The notes beneath the pieces are model-generated. The model saw only the letters and a list, made by a program, of their open reading frames with translations, ran no database searches and had not been told where the DNA came from. Below, in pieces: positions 1-11,539 of a DNA stretch of 64,000 nucleotides. The stretch is taken from contig CM060734.1 of assembly GCA_030704615.1 (NCBI GenBank), positions 49,180,042-49,244,041 of the forward strand. The letters are read 5' to 3'. Position 1 is the stretch's first letter. The number at the start of each line of letters is the position of its first letter. Made by a program: the position numbers and the translations under genes. This DNA comes from Takakia lepidozioides (taxonomy: Eukaryota; Streptophyta; Takakiopsida; Takakiales; Takakiaceae).

Positions 1-1185
1 CTAGCCCCCTTCCAACCCCAATGTTGGCCCATCATCAGCCTGTGAAGGAATGCAGCATCGCAGCCAGCCAAGTGGTTCCCTATGAACAACAGCATCACCA
101 AAGCAGCAAAACAGCAAAATGATGCCAACCAGTACTGCCCCATGTTCCAACAACGCCAAGCATTCAAACAGCCGGAGAGTCTACTTGCTGGATGCCCGAA
201 GGGTGACGATGAAAACGCAAAACCACACACCTTCTCAAGTTCTTGAGCCAATAGAATGCAGGGGCCGCACCATGTTGCATAAAAATCCACCACCATGGGA
301 GACGGACGGTCACCAGCCAAAATCTCGTCGAGTTCCCGTGCTGTCACCTTCTGCTGCTTCCCCACCAGCCACCGCAAACCACTCTTAAAGTCTACACACA
401 TACTTGCCACCACGTGACCACAATCCCTACTACCACCAAAAAGGAAACACAAAGACAATGCTCTTGTCAGAACAGCCGCACAACAGTGGTCAAACCCACA
501 TTGCAAACGAGCATCACAAGCCTCATATAAACACCCGATCACCATCCCAGCTGAATGAAAAAATGGGAAGCATACCACCAGAGCAGCCCGTGCAGAGGAA
601 GCGGACGTCCTTTTATCCGAGACTGCAATGCAAGCCAATCTTCTGACAGCAATTCCCCTAAAACTCGAGCGCGGCACAACACGCACTGCGTCCCCCCCAC
701 TTCGCTGCCACACTCCATCTCTCCTGCCCCAAGTGTCGGCTCTCTGCATCACCTCTCCATCCGCCACTCTCGCTGAGGGAGCACGGCAGGAAGCACCAGC
801 GAAGGACAGAGCGGCCATGCCCGTCAATCCTTCCGAGCTTCCCTCCCTCCCAACTCTGCTTCACAAATTTGCAATCCCTTCACTCCAAAACTCTGAGCTT
901 CGGTATGCTTACGTGAGTGAGCACGAGAGCAAGATTCCGAATATTCTTTAGCGAAACGGTAAATTGGAAACTCAAAAACTGCCCGTTTGCTTGTTTTGGA
1001 AGGTCCTCAATTTTCCTGCAGGTTCACCATTCTCTGAGAAATGTCGCCGGATCAGAGGAAGCTGTGTGGTTTCACCTTCCAGAGCTTTTTGTTAGATTGT
1101 GGGTGATTGGAGTGATAACTCGGGAAAGGACTGGAGGATTGGTCTGGAAGCGTGTCAAGTAATCAGAATCTCTGGTCGCACAACC
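1..1185. other. Intergenic, no gene recognised
   Basis: No reading frame here has recognisable domains or coding character. The short open frames are rich in His, Pro and Ser and look like chance. The last 300 bases could be the promoter and leader of the exon that follows. I see no repeat or RNA gene. Confidence 0.4.
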
Positions 1186-1251
1186 ATGTTTGGATCGATG
1201 ATGGATCCTGACATGATGAGGATTGCTCGGGAGCAGATGAGGCAGCAGCAG
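1186..1251 (+). CDS. Orphan first exon resembling OEP61/TPR7
   Basis: A 22-residue exon begins MFGSMMDPDMMRIAREQM and ends in CAG followed by a good GTGTGT donor. The pattern MF-x-x-MMDP-x-M-x-x-A-x-x-QM matches, from memory, the extreme N-terminus of plant outer envelope protein 61 (TPR7). That is a tail-anchored TPR protein of the ER or plastid surface that docks Hsp70 clients. In that family the next residues are a conserved Met/Gln-rich stretch and then TPRs. I cannot find them in the following 1.6 kb. The exon is therefore either the start of a broken gene fragment or a chance match. The call rests on this short N-terminal similarity only. Confidence 0.3.
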
Positions 1252-2879
1252 GTGTGTTCTTTGTTCTTTCCCCTCAACTGTACGTGTAGAGAGGGATGTG
1301 CACACGATATGATTGTATGTGACAACAGATGTCGAACGTTTTTGTTCTACAAGATGGGATGTTGCCTTACAAGAACTTTGGAAGTCAGAATCAAGTGTAC
1401 ACCCCTAGAAGCGCTGCTGAATGCATGCAGTTTGCAGTCGTCTTACAGTTGGGGATACCAGATCAGAGAGAGAGAGAGAGAGATAGGGTTTGTCTTGTCA
1501 CGACAAGAAAGGATCTGTCTAGATCAGAAAGTTTTTTTTTTTTTTAAACCAAGCCTTGCATTGCAAGGCACCATCACCCTTCTCCTAAACCCTTCAAAAC
1601 CCCCCACCTTTCTTCACAGCAACAGACATCATACTGAACAATATTCGGATTCACTGTACTGTCACACTGGGATTTCCAGAAAAAGCCGAAATTCGTGCTT
1701 TTTAGCATGTCAATGACGTCTAAGTCAGCCTTAACCTTTACTTAAGCAAACCAGTGTCTAAGTATAGAGATGAAACCAAGTCTTCCATCATAGCCCAAAA
1801 GGGTGTACTTCCATGTCTTGAACAAAGCACACACAGAATTCAAAATGAAACCACTCAGCTGGGCTGTAGACTGAGATTGATCCAAGTCAAGACAGGTCTT
1901 CAGAGCCTTCTGGTAACAGATCCCAAGGGCAGATTACTTCCGTAAAATACTTCCCTCAAGGAAACCTGAGGCTGGCGTCAAACGCTGTGCCGTTCTTCTT
2001 AGGCAGTGGCTGCCTCATGCGATAGGTGATTTCCATCATCTATCCAGTCTACTCTGTAGCAACTTACACATACAGCTTAGGACCCTCACCTGCACCCGTC
2101 CCAAAAACCACCACATCCAACAGAATGTGTGTTAGGATGCGCGAGGTGAGTAGCAGGTCTTCACGCTTGCTATCACTGTCCAACATTTCTAAGCAAGTGA
2201 AAGATTGCAAGAGTAATAGGAAGGTGTGATATTGCACAGAACCTTGAAAGTTTGAGGCAGACCAGTCTGTGACGCAGCACATATCCGTTCACCAAACAAG
2301 AAGTAATTGCAAAGCACAGGTAAGGGCTAAGTGTAACTTCCTATTCGTGTCAACAACTGAGCCAAAGCATCCCTATAACTGCATAGGAAGCTCGACCAGC
2401 ATAATGAAGGCTAGGCTGCGCTTAAATCTTGCTAGCCGTAGCCTTGTTGAAAACTCTTGAAGGCAGCTCGGTGAGCTGTGCACCCGACACTGTTTCAGGT
2501 AGCAGCTTAAATTGCAGGGTTAGGGTTCTGAAACCCTAAATTGTAACCAGCACATGGGCAATAAATCCCACAAGGCCCTAGGCCAGGGAATGAATTTTGC
2601 AACAACTGTCTACTTGTCAATTTCAGGACAAACATAGGAAAAATCACTTTATCCCACCTGAAATATTCTGCCCAAGATCAGAGAGAGAGAGAGAGACGTA
2701 GTTACTCTGAGGAGAACGCAGCTTAGGGCTTCAACTGATTCGACTGAGGGGAGACGAGGGGCGCAGAGACTAGTATGACAGCTTCCTGCATTTAGTGTGG
2801 GAATTATATCATCCACACTGCTCTCTGTCTGGAGCCGTAGAGTTGAGTCACTGTACCTTCTTTCATAATTGTCACTCAA
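1252..2879. other. Non-coding stretch with GA microsatellites
   Basis: No continuation of the upstream exon was found. Short (GA)n tracts lie at about 1466-1486 and 2683-2697, and a poly-T run at about 1531-1544. The open frames present show no domain. Confidence 0.4.
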
Positions 2880-5094
2880 TTACCAGTAATCCCCACAAGA
2901 ACACATTCCGTGCTGGAAATGGTGAAAGTGGTTAGTGTCACGGACAACTACTGCTCGTCCAACAATCTTCGAGATGAACTTGATGGCAGTGTGACAATCA
3001 CCACAGACCCGAAGGTTCTTGATGACGCGGATGGCCGTCCCAGAAGGCGTGCTGATGAGCCCAAAAGCAATGGCTAGCTTCTCACTGTGGTGGCAAAGTG
3101 ACAATTCCTTCTGCTCATCCTCTGCCTCATGCAATACATAGCGGGTGTCAGGCTGGTACGCGGCCTCTTTGATCTGCCTAAACAATCTCTCCAGCTCCGC
3201 ATGGATTTCCACAACTTGTGGATGCAAGCAATGTGTCTTCTACAACAAATGTATGCACATGGTCATTGACCACAATGCAGCTACTCCCCCGGCTCCTTTC
3301 TGACACCTCTGTCCTCCATCAATTTCCTAACTTTGGCTTTGTCATCCCACCGGCCAGCTGCAGCATAGATGTTTGATAGCAGCACACAAGTTCCAGCATG
3401 CTGTGGCTCCCACTTGAGAATACATTTTGCTGCACGTTCTGCTAACTCTACATTACCATGGATTCTGCAGGCACCAAGCAAGGCCTTCCACACTACAGCA
3501 CCTGGTTCAACAGGAATTTCAGCAATGAAGGCCTCTGCCTCATACAGTTGCCATGCACGACCGAGAAGGTCCACCATGCAGCCAAAATGCTCCACTGTAG
3601 GAGTAAGGCCATGATCTTGATTCATGCACTCAAAGTAGTGACGCCCTTCCTCAACTAGGCCTGCATGGCTACATGCAGAGAGAAGAGATGTGACGGTAGT
3701 ATTGTTTGGCTTCAAGCCTTCCTGTTGCATTTGTTCAAATAGTTGCAGGGCCTCCCTACCCCACCCATGTTGGGCAGACCCTATGATCATCACACTCCAT
3801 GAGAGTGAGTCTCGTTCAGCCATATTGTCAAACATTTGACGAGCATCAATCATGCTACCACATTTGCAATACATATCAACAAGAGCAGTCTCCAAGTTAA
3901 CATATGATGCAATTCCAGCTTTGATGATGTCAGAATGGACCTCTTTGCCCTCTAAGGCTGCCAGGCTGGCACATGCATTGAGAATAGAAATGAACGTAAC
4001 CCTGTCTGGCGTCACTCTTTTCTGTTACATTTGCTCGTAGATCTCGAAAGCCTCCCTACTCCACCCGTGCTGTACATATCCTGCCATCATGGCATTCCAT
4101 GAGATCACATTCCGTTCAGCCATATTGTCAAATACTTGTCGCGCTTCCTTTAGGTTACCACATTTGGCATACATGTCAGCAAGGACAGTCTCCAGAATGA
4201 TGTCTCGCGCAATCACAGCTTTCATGATATCAGCATGGACCTCTTTGCCATTTTTCAGGGCACCTAGGCTGGCACACACATTGAGAATGGAAATGAATGT
4301 TACTTTGTCAGGTGTCACCCCTTCCTCTATCATTTTCTCATAAACCTGGAAAGCCTCCCTAGCATAACCATGCTGGGCATAACCTGCGATCATTGCACTC
4401 CATGAGACAACATTTCGTTGAGCCATATTGTCGGAAACTTGACGTGCATCGTTTACGCTACCGCATTTGGCATACATGTCAGCAAGCGCAGTCTCCAGAA
4501 CTACATCTGATGCAATCCCAACTTTCACAATGTCAGCATGGACCTCTTTGCCCTTTTCCAAGGTTCCTAGGCTGGCACATGCATTGAGAATGCAGACGAA
4601 TGTGACCTTGTTAGGTGCAACCCCTTCCTGTTGCATTTTAGCGTAGATCTCGAACGCCTCCCTACCACACCCATGCTTGGCATATCCTGCTACCATTATA
4701 GTCCACATAAACAAATTCCGTTCTGGCATACCACGCTTCCACACTTGGCATACATGTTGACAAGGGTGTTGAGTAGAAAGAGGTTTGGCTTCAATCCGCT
4801 TTGGAGAATGTGGGCATGCACCTGCTTTCCCTCTGCAATGCTTTTCAGATTGATGCACTCCTGCAAGACAAAGACATAAGTACTGGAGTCTGCCTCAATG
4901 CCCCATTGCTTCAAAAGGAGCAGTGCCTATTTCAGTCGCCCTGCCCTACAAAGAGTCCTCACTTCCGCACTAGTACCAGAACATTTTTTGTCAACTCCCT
5001 CTCTTGGTCCTCTTTCGAAAGGGATGGCGGAGAAGCTACCCCTGCCACCAGTCTGAAGTCCAACAAATAATTTTGTCTGATTCAACTCTGCCAT
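2880..5094 (-). pseudogene. PPR-DYW RNA-editing factor pseudogene
   Basis: This is the broken relative of the intact PPR gene at 54.6-56.2 kb. It is read from an ATG at 5094 (MAELNQTKLFVG, matching MAGLDQAQLFVG in the intact copy) to a C-terminal CSCGDYW and stop at 2880. It keeps at least four P/L/S-type PPR units (KCGSVNDARQV, KCGNLKEARQVF, KCGSMIDARQMF), the E/E+ region and a DYW deaminase with the HSEKLA zinc/glutamate motif and CGDCH. Lesions visible: a stop in place of Glu in LKEAL near 4947; a deletion with frameshift near 4730 after KCGS; a stop after YEQM near 4026; and two frameshifts near 3285 and 3230 that split the PG-box from the DYW domain. DYW proteins bind organellar RNA and deaminate C to U. 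This copy cannot encode a whole one. No introns are visible, as is usual for the family. Confidence 0.9.
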
Positions 5095-5717
5095 CCTGCA
5101 TGACTCAACTTTAGTTACAAACCTTTATGCTCAATTCACATATCAGCTCCTATATATTTAAAGAGAGATCTCTTCATGGGAAATTTTCTTGCTACATACT
5201 AACAGGATTACAAAACTACCAAGTCATCGACTTTGAGAAAAAGCTGTACACAAGTATGTCTATTTGAGTTGGCACCCTTGAATCATCATCATCTACAATA
5301 CCTGTGAAATTCTCGGCGTGGAGCTGGATGGTGTACATTGACATTAGAACCATCACCAGATCGTGCTTGAACTTCTATGATAGCAGCTAGCCCTGTTTTC
5401 ACCCCAGAAGGGCTTAACCACCTCTCAATCCAAAGGATCTTCTGGGCACAATTCCCTCTGAAGTCTGATGTTCTTGGACTCTTCTGTAAAATCCACCAGT
5501 GGGCAGATGGAGCAACCATAGCTTCAACCACAGCCTTGCACAAACCATGCTACAACCACCAAAGTTCCAAGCGGATGATATTTGAGAAACTGGAGAAACA
5601 ATCCAGTCCACAACCAAGCACTCATCAGAGGGTGAAAAGGGTGAAAAATCCCCACATGCAATCACTCGATTTTATGCAATCACTGAATTTAACAAAAACT
5701 TGTTCCAGCTATAGTTT
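5095..5717. other. Spacer between PPR pseudogene and copia relic
   Basis: No gene is recognised. The frames spanning 5289-5721 on both strands have no known motif. They may be diverged 5' sequence of the copia relic, but no LTR or primer-binding site was found. Confidence 0.35.
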
Positions 5718-7820
5718 GTGAGATGTGGAGCTAAGGTGGCCAAAGTTCTTGGTAACATTCCTGACTGCTATAGTCACTTCCATTCATCTTGGGACAGCAC
5801 CATCGCTACAGAGAAGACTCTGAACAATCTGCTGATTCGCCTGGTTCGGGAGGAGATACGCATGAAGGACATCCAAGAACGAGAGCTGCAGAGCTCGCCA
5901 GCAACAGCATATGTCGCAAGGGCTCAAGGCAAGACTGGAGCAGAGCGCGCAAGCATGACGTATGAACAGCGCCAGCAGCGCCGTAAAGAGATAAACGATA
6001 AGAAGATAACCACGGAGTGTTGGAAGTGTGGTAAGACAGGGCATTGGGCTAGGGAGTGCTCCGATGGAGACGATAAGAAGGACAAGAAGCCTGCGACAAC
6101 ATCCTCCAAGGAGTCGTCGGCTGCCAAAGATTCCAAGAACTCACACAGGGCGTACATGGCGACCGAAGGAGAATTTATCGATTGCCAGTCCTGGATCGCA
6201 GACAGTGGCTGTACCGATCATATGACAGACAAACGCTTCTGGTTTGTTGACTACAAAGACATCTCTGCCGATCGCAGACATGTTCAAGGTATCGGTAACA
6301 CTCTTGCTCCTCGTTTCTGGCATTGGAAGCATAAATATTCGCACGTTCAATGGTCACAACTGGGACACAGCGGTTCTACATAACGTTATGCACGTGCCAG
6401 ACATTGGTAGAATCCTGTTTTCAGTTTACTAGGCAGCCCTGCTCAACATGAAAACCGTACATTCTAGAACTGGTTGTAAGCTCATGCAAGGAGGAGAGAC
6501 GCTCATTGAAGGTGTCGTAGAAGGAACCATGTACAGACTGCTCATTGAAACCATAGTTCCGGCCCATGGAGCTTTTGTCGCCAATACCTTTGGCACCAAG
6601 ACCAATAAGGGAGCCACACAGAGCATTGACCTGTGGCATCAACGGTTGTGTCACATCAACCACGCCCTGATCAGGAAGATGGCGTCCGAAGACCTTGTAG
6701 ACGGTCTGATCCTTAGTGGAAATAGCCAGCACCACAGCTTCTGCCCAGGTTGCGCTTTTGGCAAGATACATCGCAGTTCTTTTCCATGGAAAGAAGACCG
6801 AGAGAAAGTAGCCACAGTCGGACACCTGATACATGCAGATGTTGCCCGATGAACGTGAAGACCGTTGGAGGAGCATCATACTTTGTCTTATTCAAAGACG
6901 ACCACTCTCATTACCGAGTTGCCTACATCCTCAAAAACAAGTCAACTCATGCCTGAAGAAATTTGCAACAATGCTTTACAGGGAGACTGGGCATAACATC
7001 AAGGTCTTGCGTTAAGACCGAGGAGGAGAATTCACAAGCACCGCAGTTCGCAAATATCTCGAGGATAATGGGATAGAACAACAGCTCACATGCCCCTATA
7101 CGCCAGAGCAGAATGGCTCAGCAGAAAGGGAAAACCGCACGGTTTTAGAAGCTGCCAGGAGCATGTTATATGCGGGGGACATTCACTTACGGTTTTGGGG
7201 AGAGGCCGTTGCATATGCGGTTTATACATTAAATCGCACAAGCAGCAGCACGCTAGAAGGGATCACACCATTTGAGGCATGGCATGGTGTCAGGCCCTCA
7301 GCTGCACACATGAGAATATTTGGTGCCGACGCATATGTGCACGTTCCCGGTGAGCTTCGCAAAAAGCTAGATCCCAAAGCGAAGAAAGGGCTTCTCATGG
7401 GATACAGCACGGTTAGCAAAGCTTACCGAATTTGGAGGCATCATGGAAAGCAGGGATATCATGTTTTGACGAAGAGAGCATGTCATGCGTTGCCAGCGAG
7501 CAAGAGCGGAAGACAGCCGCAGGACCATCTGACAGCATTGTACTGCTACTTATTCAAGGAGAATCTAGTAATTTTGGCTCAAATACACTTCTGTCTACTC
7601 CAGAGCCGCTATCCACACCAATGGATCCACCCGTAGACCCTTGTGATAGTGAGCCAACTGGAGACGTTGGCAACTCAGATTCTGGCATAGAAGGATCCCA
7701 TCATGACGACAGGCTTGCGTCTTGGGGAGACATAATCACTGACTTTCTAATACCGTCAGCAGATTGGCCAGAGCAGCCGCCATATACCGAATCTCAATCG
7801 CCGAGAGTTCTAGTTCTTTA
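5718..7820 (+). mobile_element. Decayed Ty1/copia retrotransposon (gag-protease-integrase)
   Basis: Domains appear in copia order but in shifting frames. A gag segment (VLGNIPDCYSHFHSSWDST) runs from 5740. The zinc knuckle CWKCGKTGHWAREC lies at about 6018-6060. The aspartic protease DSGCTDHM is near 6200. The GAG-pre-integrase LWHQRLCHIN with a C-x2-C pair (CPGCAFGKIH) runs 6630-6790. Integrase core pieces (TPEQNGSAERENRTVLEAAR, LRFWGEAVAYAVYTLNRTSS) run about 7100-7250, then the FGADAYVHVP and GLLMGYS region to 7440. Frames break near 6330, 6430, 6850, 7015 and 7100. The linker before reverse transcriptase is present (to 7820), but reverse transcriptase and RNase H are missing. The 5' end lacks the gag start. 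This is a 5'- and 3'-truncated dead copy. Confidence 0.9.
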
Positions 7821-7871
7821 AGCCCAAGCAGTGTATCGCGGCCCTTCATCTTGAGGGCGGGGGGGGGGGGG

Positions 7872-8556
7872 TGTCGGGACACAAGATGGGGTGTCCCTGT
7901 ACTGGTGGGGGCAGTGGCAACAATAGATACGGGGGCTGAAGCACCCTTGAGTGCCTTGGCGGAGGCGCTCACTAGGTGGAGCCCCGCACACCGGGTTGCG
8001 GTGGGGGTGGCTCCACAAGGGGTGGTGGTAGCTTAGTAGGACTTAGTGGGGGTGGCATAGGACTCACCATGGGGCAGAGACCTTGTGGTGGAAGTCGTGG
8101 AGAGTCTTGGGACTCATCACGGTCCAATGGGGCCGTGGTGGGTGGGCCAAGACTCACCGCGACTCATCACCGGGAATCGAGAGTCTTCGTGGTGGTTCGC
8201 CATAAAATGGCATGGTTGTTTGTGGAACCCCCCGGACAGTCACAGAAGTATATATAGGGAGTAGTAACCCCGAGAACGGTGCAAGCCCGTTGGTGACCAA
8301 AAACTAGTGAGTAAGCGTGCGAGCCGGAAAGCGAATAAGGAGTGGGGAGCTATTCCAGACTGCCATCTACCAAAGGGAATTTCCACTAGGCCCAAATTGA
8401 GAGAGGGTCTTGTGGAGGAACAAAGGGGGACAGTTATGTCCCGGTGAGCAGCCGAAGCTCCGAGTTGGCTTGGCGGCCAGTTTGAAAATTAGGCGCGCAC
8501 ATCAAAGCGAGTAACTATGACTTGAAGGGGAGCTTACCGAAGTGAGGTGCGCGACA
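7872..8556 (+). mobile_element. 5' LTR of a Ty3-type retrotransposon
   Basis: The LTR runs from TGTCGGGACA to GCGCGACA (TG...CA ends, 685 bp) and is followed directly by a primer-binding site. A TATA-like TATATATA at about 8249-8256 fits the U3/R region. A run of about 13 G immediately precedes the LTR, so no clear target-site duplication can be read. No matching 3' LTR was found in the window. Confidence 0.75.
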
Positions 8557-9560
8557 CTTGGTATCAGAGCTTAGAATTCAGTACGCGATCGTCCTTGAGA
8601 TCGGCCTCATCATAGGGTCGGGCAAGCCAAAGCGAAAGCGGAACGGGTCGAAAGATGATGATCATGGTGAGCCCGGTGGGGGCGACGTGTCACCGAAGCG
8701 GCAATTTGAGGAGGCAATTCATGCTTTTGAAAGCGAGGCCGCTCAAGAATGGGAGAAATCTGGGGAGTTGAAGCCCGAGGACTTCCCGGAGGCTCCGGCA
8801 GACCAACAGATGCCTCACATGCCAGCAGCCTTTTAGGAAGGGTTGTTGGCGCAGTTTGGCAGGACGTTGAAAGACGTGTTGAGGGCGGCTAATGCCACTT
8901 CCACTAAGGCAAAGTTTAAGGTGAAACCTAAGGAACCTGGCACCTTCGAGGTCGTCCGAAATCGGAAGACACTCAACACCTGGCTCTTGGAGCTGGAGCA
9001 ATAGTTTCGGGCGGCCAAGTTGAGTGACGAGGATCAGGTGGAAGTAGCTCCCACCTATTTGAGGGGCTATACTCAACAATGGTGGCAGAAACGCCTTCAT
9101 GATCAAGGTCCAAACCCGGAAACCTTGAACTGGAGTGGGTTCAAGGAACTTATGAAAAAACAATTTGTTCCCATCAACGCGTCCTGGCTTGCTCGAGACA
9201 AGATAATGAATTTGAAGCAAACGGATGACATTCGGGGATATGTTCAGGCTTTCAATGTGCTGTTGCTCGAAGTCGCGGATATGGCGGAACCAGAAATGGC
9301 CTTCAACTTTGTGGCGGGACTGGTCCCATGGGCCAGACGGAAGTTGGAGGAGAAGCCACCTAAGACTTTGAACGAGACAATTGAAAGGGCCGAATATTTC
9401 TCGGATGTCCCTAGGGGCGAAAGACAAGGTCGTACGGAGCTGAACCATAAGAAGACTCGGCGGGAGGGTGACTCCTTCCGACCGGAAAATGAGTTCTTGG
9501 TGGCCTTTTGGGCTCACCAACACACCCGCGACTTTTAGCACGCTAATGAACAGCTTCGTG
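8557..9560 (+). mobile_element. Internally deleted Ty3-type gag with reverse transcriptase scrap
   Basis: From about 8850 the sequence encodes a retrotransposon gag domain (PTYLRGYTQQWWQKRL, then a long helix-rich segment with ERAEYFSD) broken by a stop at 9001. Near 9485 the frame jumps, without intervening protease, to the reverse transcriptase motif PFGLTNTPATFSTLMN (family form PFGLTNAPATF). Thousands of bases encoding gag end, protease and RT start are therefore missing. Immediately after that motif the element stops at a junction with the decayed minus-strand ParB-like gene. The rest of pol and the 3' LTR are absent. Confidence 0.85.
8559..8570 (+). other. Retrotransposon primer-binding site
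   Basis: TGGTATCAGAGC is the standard plant LTR-retrotransposon primer-binding site, complementary to the 3' end of initiator tRNA-Met. It lies two bases after the LTR end, which fixes the LTR boundary and the plus orientation. Confidence 0.9.
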
Positions 9561-9568
9561 AGCTGTTG

Positions 9569-11179
9569 CTATTCACCTTTATACTGTATCTCAAGCGGGT
9601 CGAGTAGCTTTCCCTGCTCCCAATTTTTTAAAACATCTTCCCAGATCTTCCAAACATCGTCGTCGCAAAGTACCAGGACCATTGCCTCCTTAATGCTACC
9701 CATTTCAAGTATCAAATGACAGGCAAACATGAACTCCTGCACATTCATCCACGGAAAAATTAGGTGTCACTCCGACAACAAAAGTATTATTTAGCACAAA
9801 ATGAATGTGAATAGTAGTTTTTTATTCCATAAATGCATACCTTCCATTGTTTCGTCTCGGACTTGGTGGTGTGATCGTTGTATTTCTTTGGCTTCCCTCT
9901 CATGTTGAATAACATTCGCACATGTGCAATTTTCTCCGGCATTGTTGTATCAAACGTTTGCGCCTTATTGGGATCGTTGAGGAGCTTTGACAACTTCAGG
10001 AGCATTTGTTCATCGGTAGACCATACAATCTTTGCAAGCCACTCCCGGTAGTACTCCTTCAGTTCGTTGTTGGCAAGATCCTCGAGAAGTTCCTGCTACA
10101 AATAATATAAAATGGGTGAGAGAGTTGAAAATGTAGGGACATATCTAATTTTGTTGTTCAACACCAATCTCCACTGCCCAGTGGAGGTTCGTTAAAAGAG
10201 AGGTCTGGGTGGAAGTGAAGTCCATTACCTTTGCTGCCACGATGGTGTGTTGTCCACCTATGACGAAGAACCTGGATACGTCCATTTCCTTCCATTGCTT
10301 CGGTCGCGATGAAGTAATCTTCTCGGGATTGGAAAGGTTGATTAGCGTGAGATACACCGGATGTTTGGAGTCGAACAAATGAAGCTGGAATAGTCGCGCT
10401 TTCACTTCGTCCTTATGCTTGATATTTATCGGCCTGTAAACCATGCTCCTTGGAGCTAGTTCCATCATAGAAACGTTCACAAGGAAGGTACTCTCAAATC
10501 CGAATGGAAATACGTCATTGTATTCCTTCGTGAGCCTCTCCTCCATCTTCTCGCATTTTTCCTTGTCGAAAATCTCCCCAGCTTTAGGTCTCTTGTTATC
10601 TGACATCAATGTTGGATCCTGATCCTCCTTCTGTTTAATCTTTCCTGCGGAAATCCCGGCCTCATTGTCATCATTGCTGGCTGTCGACGACTTGCGTTTT
10701 CCCCTCTTCGGCTTTGATACTTCCTCTAGTGCTCGTTTCTTGCGAATGTCGTTCCCCATTACGTGCAGAAGATCTAGAAAAATACTCCAAGCCCTCGACA
10801 AACCTACGTCAGTAAATACTGAGCCCTCGTCTGGAAATCTAAAACCCATTGCAATGCATTCACTCATCAACGACTTGTTCAGACGACCCACCTCCACTTT
10901 GAAACCAAACGTCATAGGGGTTCTCGCATCCTCATGCAGGAACAAAACCAACATCGGGTTTTCCTCTTCAGATTCAAGCTCTATATCGAGAGCTTCTGCG
11001 TATTTTAAGTCTGTTATTACTCCAAGACTTCTGTAATGAAAAGATAGTTTGTGATCAGGAGGTGTACCGACAGGCACGATTCCCCAATCTGTCACCTCTG
11101 GGTTAATCAAAAATTGCGGTATGCTCAGTTTTGAAATGTAAGGACTTCCGGCATATGAATGCGCCACAAATCTCTCCAA
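9569..11179 (-). pseudogene. ParB-like (GGQHT) gene of a putative mobile element, decayed
   Basis: Three exons can be joined. Exon 1 runs 11179 down to 10229 and ends FFVIGGQHTIVAAK. Exon 2 is 10095-9841 (QELLEDLANNELKEYYREWL...). Exon 3 is 9736-9569 (EFMFACHLILEM...). All splice sites are GT/AG in phase 0, with introns of 133 and 104 bp. The GGQHT-x4-A pattern resembles the GxxH core of ParB/sulfiredoxin-like folds, which bind DNA or nucleotides; the comparison is inference. Exon 1 has a stop immediately upstream in frame, and a better-looking frame (RPGIDWRDLWRIHMPEVL, about 11200-11150) precedes it, so a frameshift near 11150 is likely. The 3' end is cut at the retrotransposon junction. 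The middle of exon 1 is low-complexity and Lys/Glu-rich with possible nuclear localisation signals (KPKRGKRKSS). Intron 1 carries one copy of the local palindrome. Confidence 0.55.
10166..10189. repeat. Local palindrome, copy 1 (intronic)
   Basis: A 24-base near-perfect inverted repeat (one mismatch) with arms AATCTCCACTG / CAGTGGAGGTT. It lies inside the predicted 133-bp intron (10096-10228) of the ParB-like gene. Confidence 0.85.
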
Positions 11180-11297
11180 TCAATCCCGGGACGCAATCTG
11201 GTGGTGTAGGATGTCTTCTGTTACAACCAAACACAAATTCATTAGATAATCAAATAACAAGATCTCTCTTACTAGCATCCATCATTCCAGAAATAAG

Positions 11298-11322
11298 GAC
11301 CTCCACTGGACAGTGGAGGTTC
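11298..11322. repeat. Local palindrome, copy 2
   Basis: Arms GACCTCCACTG / CAGTGGAGGTTC around a GA centre. It lies between the ParB-like exon 1 and the Tyr-Ser-Pro ORF, a gap that may itself be an intron (acceptor-like AACAG near 11220). Confidence 0.85.
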
Positions 11323-11539
11323 GTATGTACGAGGCTTTCTACATGAAATGGGAAATCCTTCATATTTTACAGATATTGTAGAAAAAAACTTTAATGAAAA
11401 TGAGGCTCAGGAGCCATTGAGTACATCATCCTGAAACAGGACAAATCTACAATAGAAATCTTCGAACCTAATTCGTCCAAAAATTACTCAGGGACTTCTC
11501 GCACTATATTCAGACCATTCTATATTATATACCCAAGAA

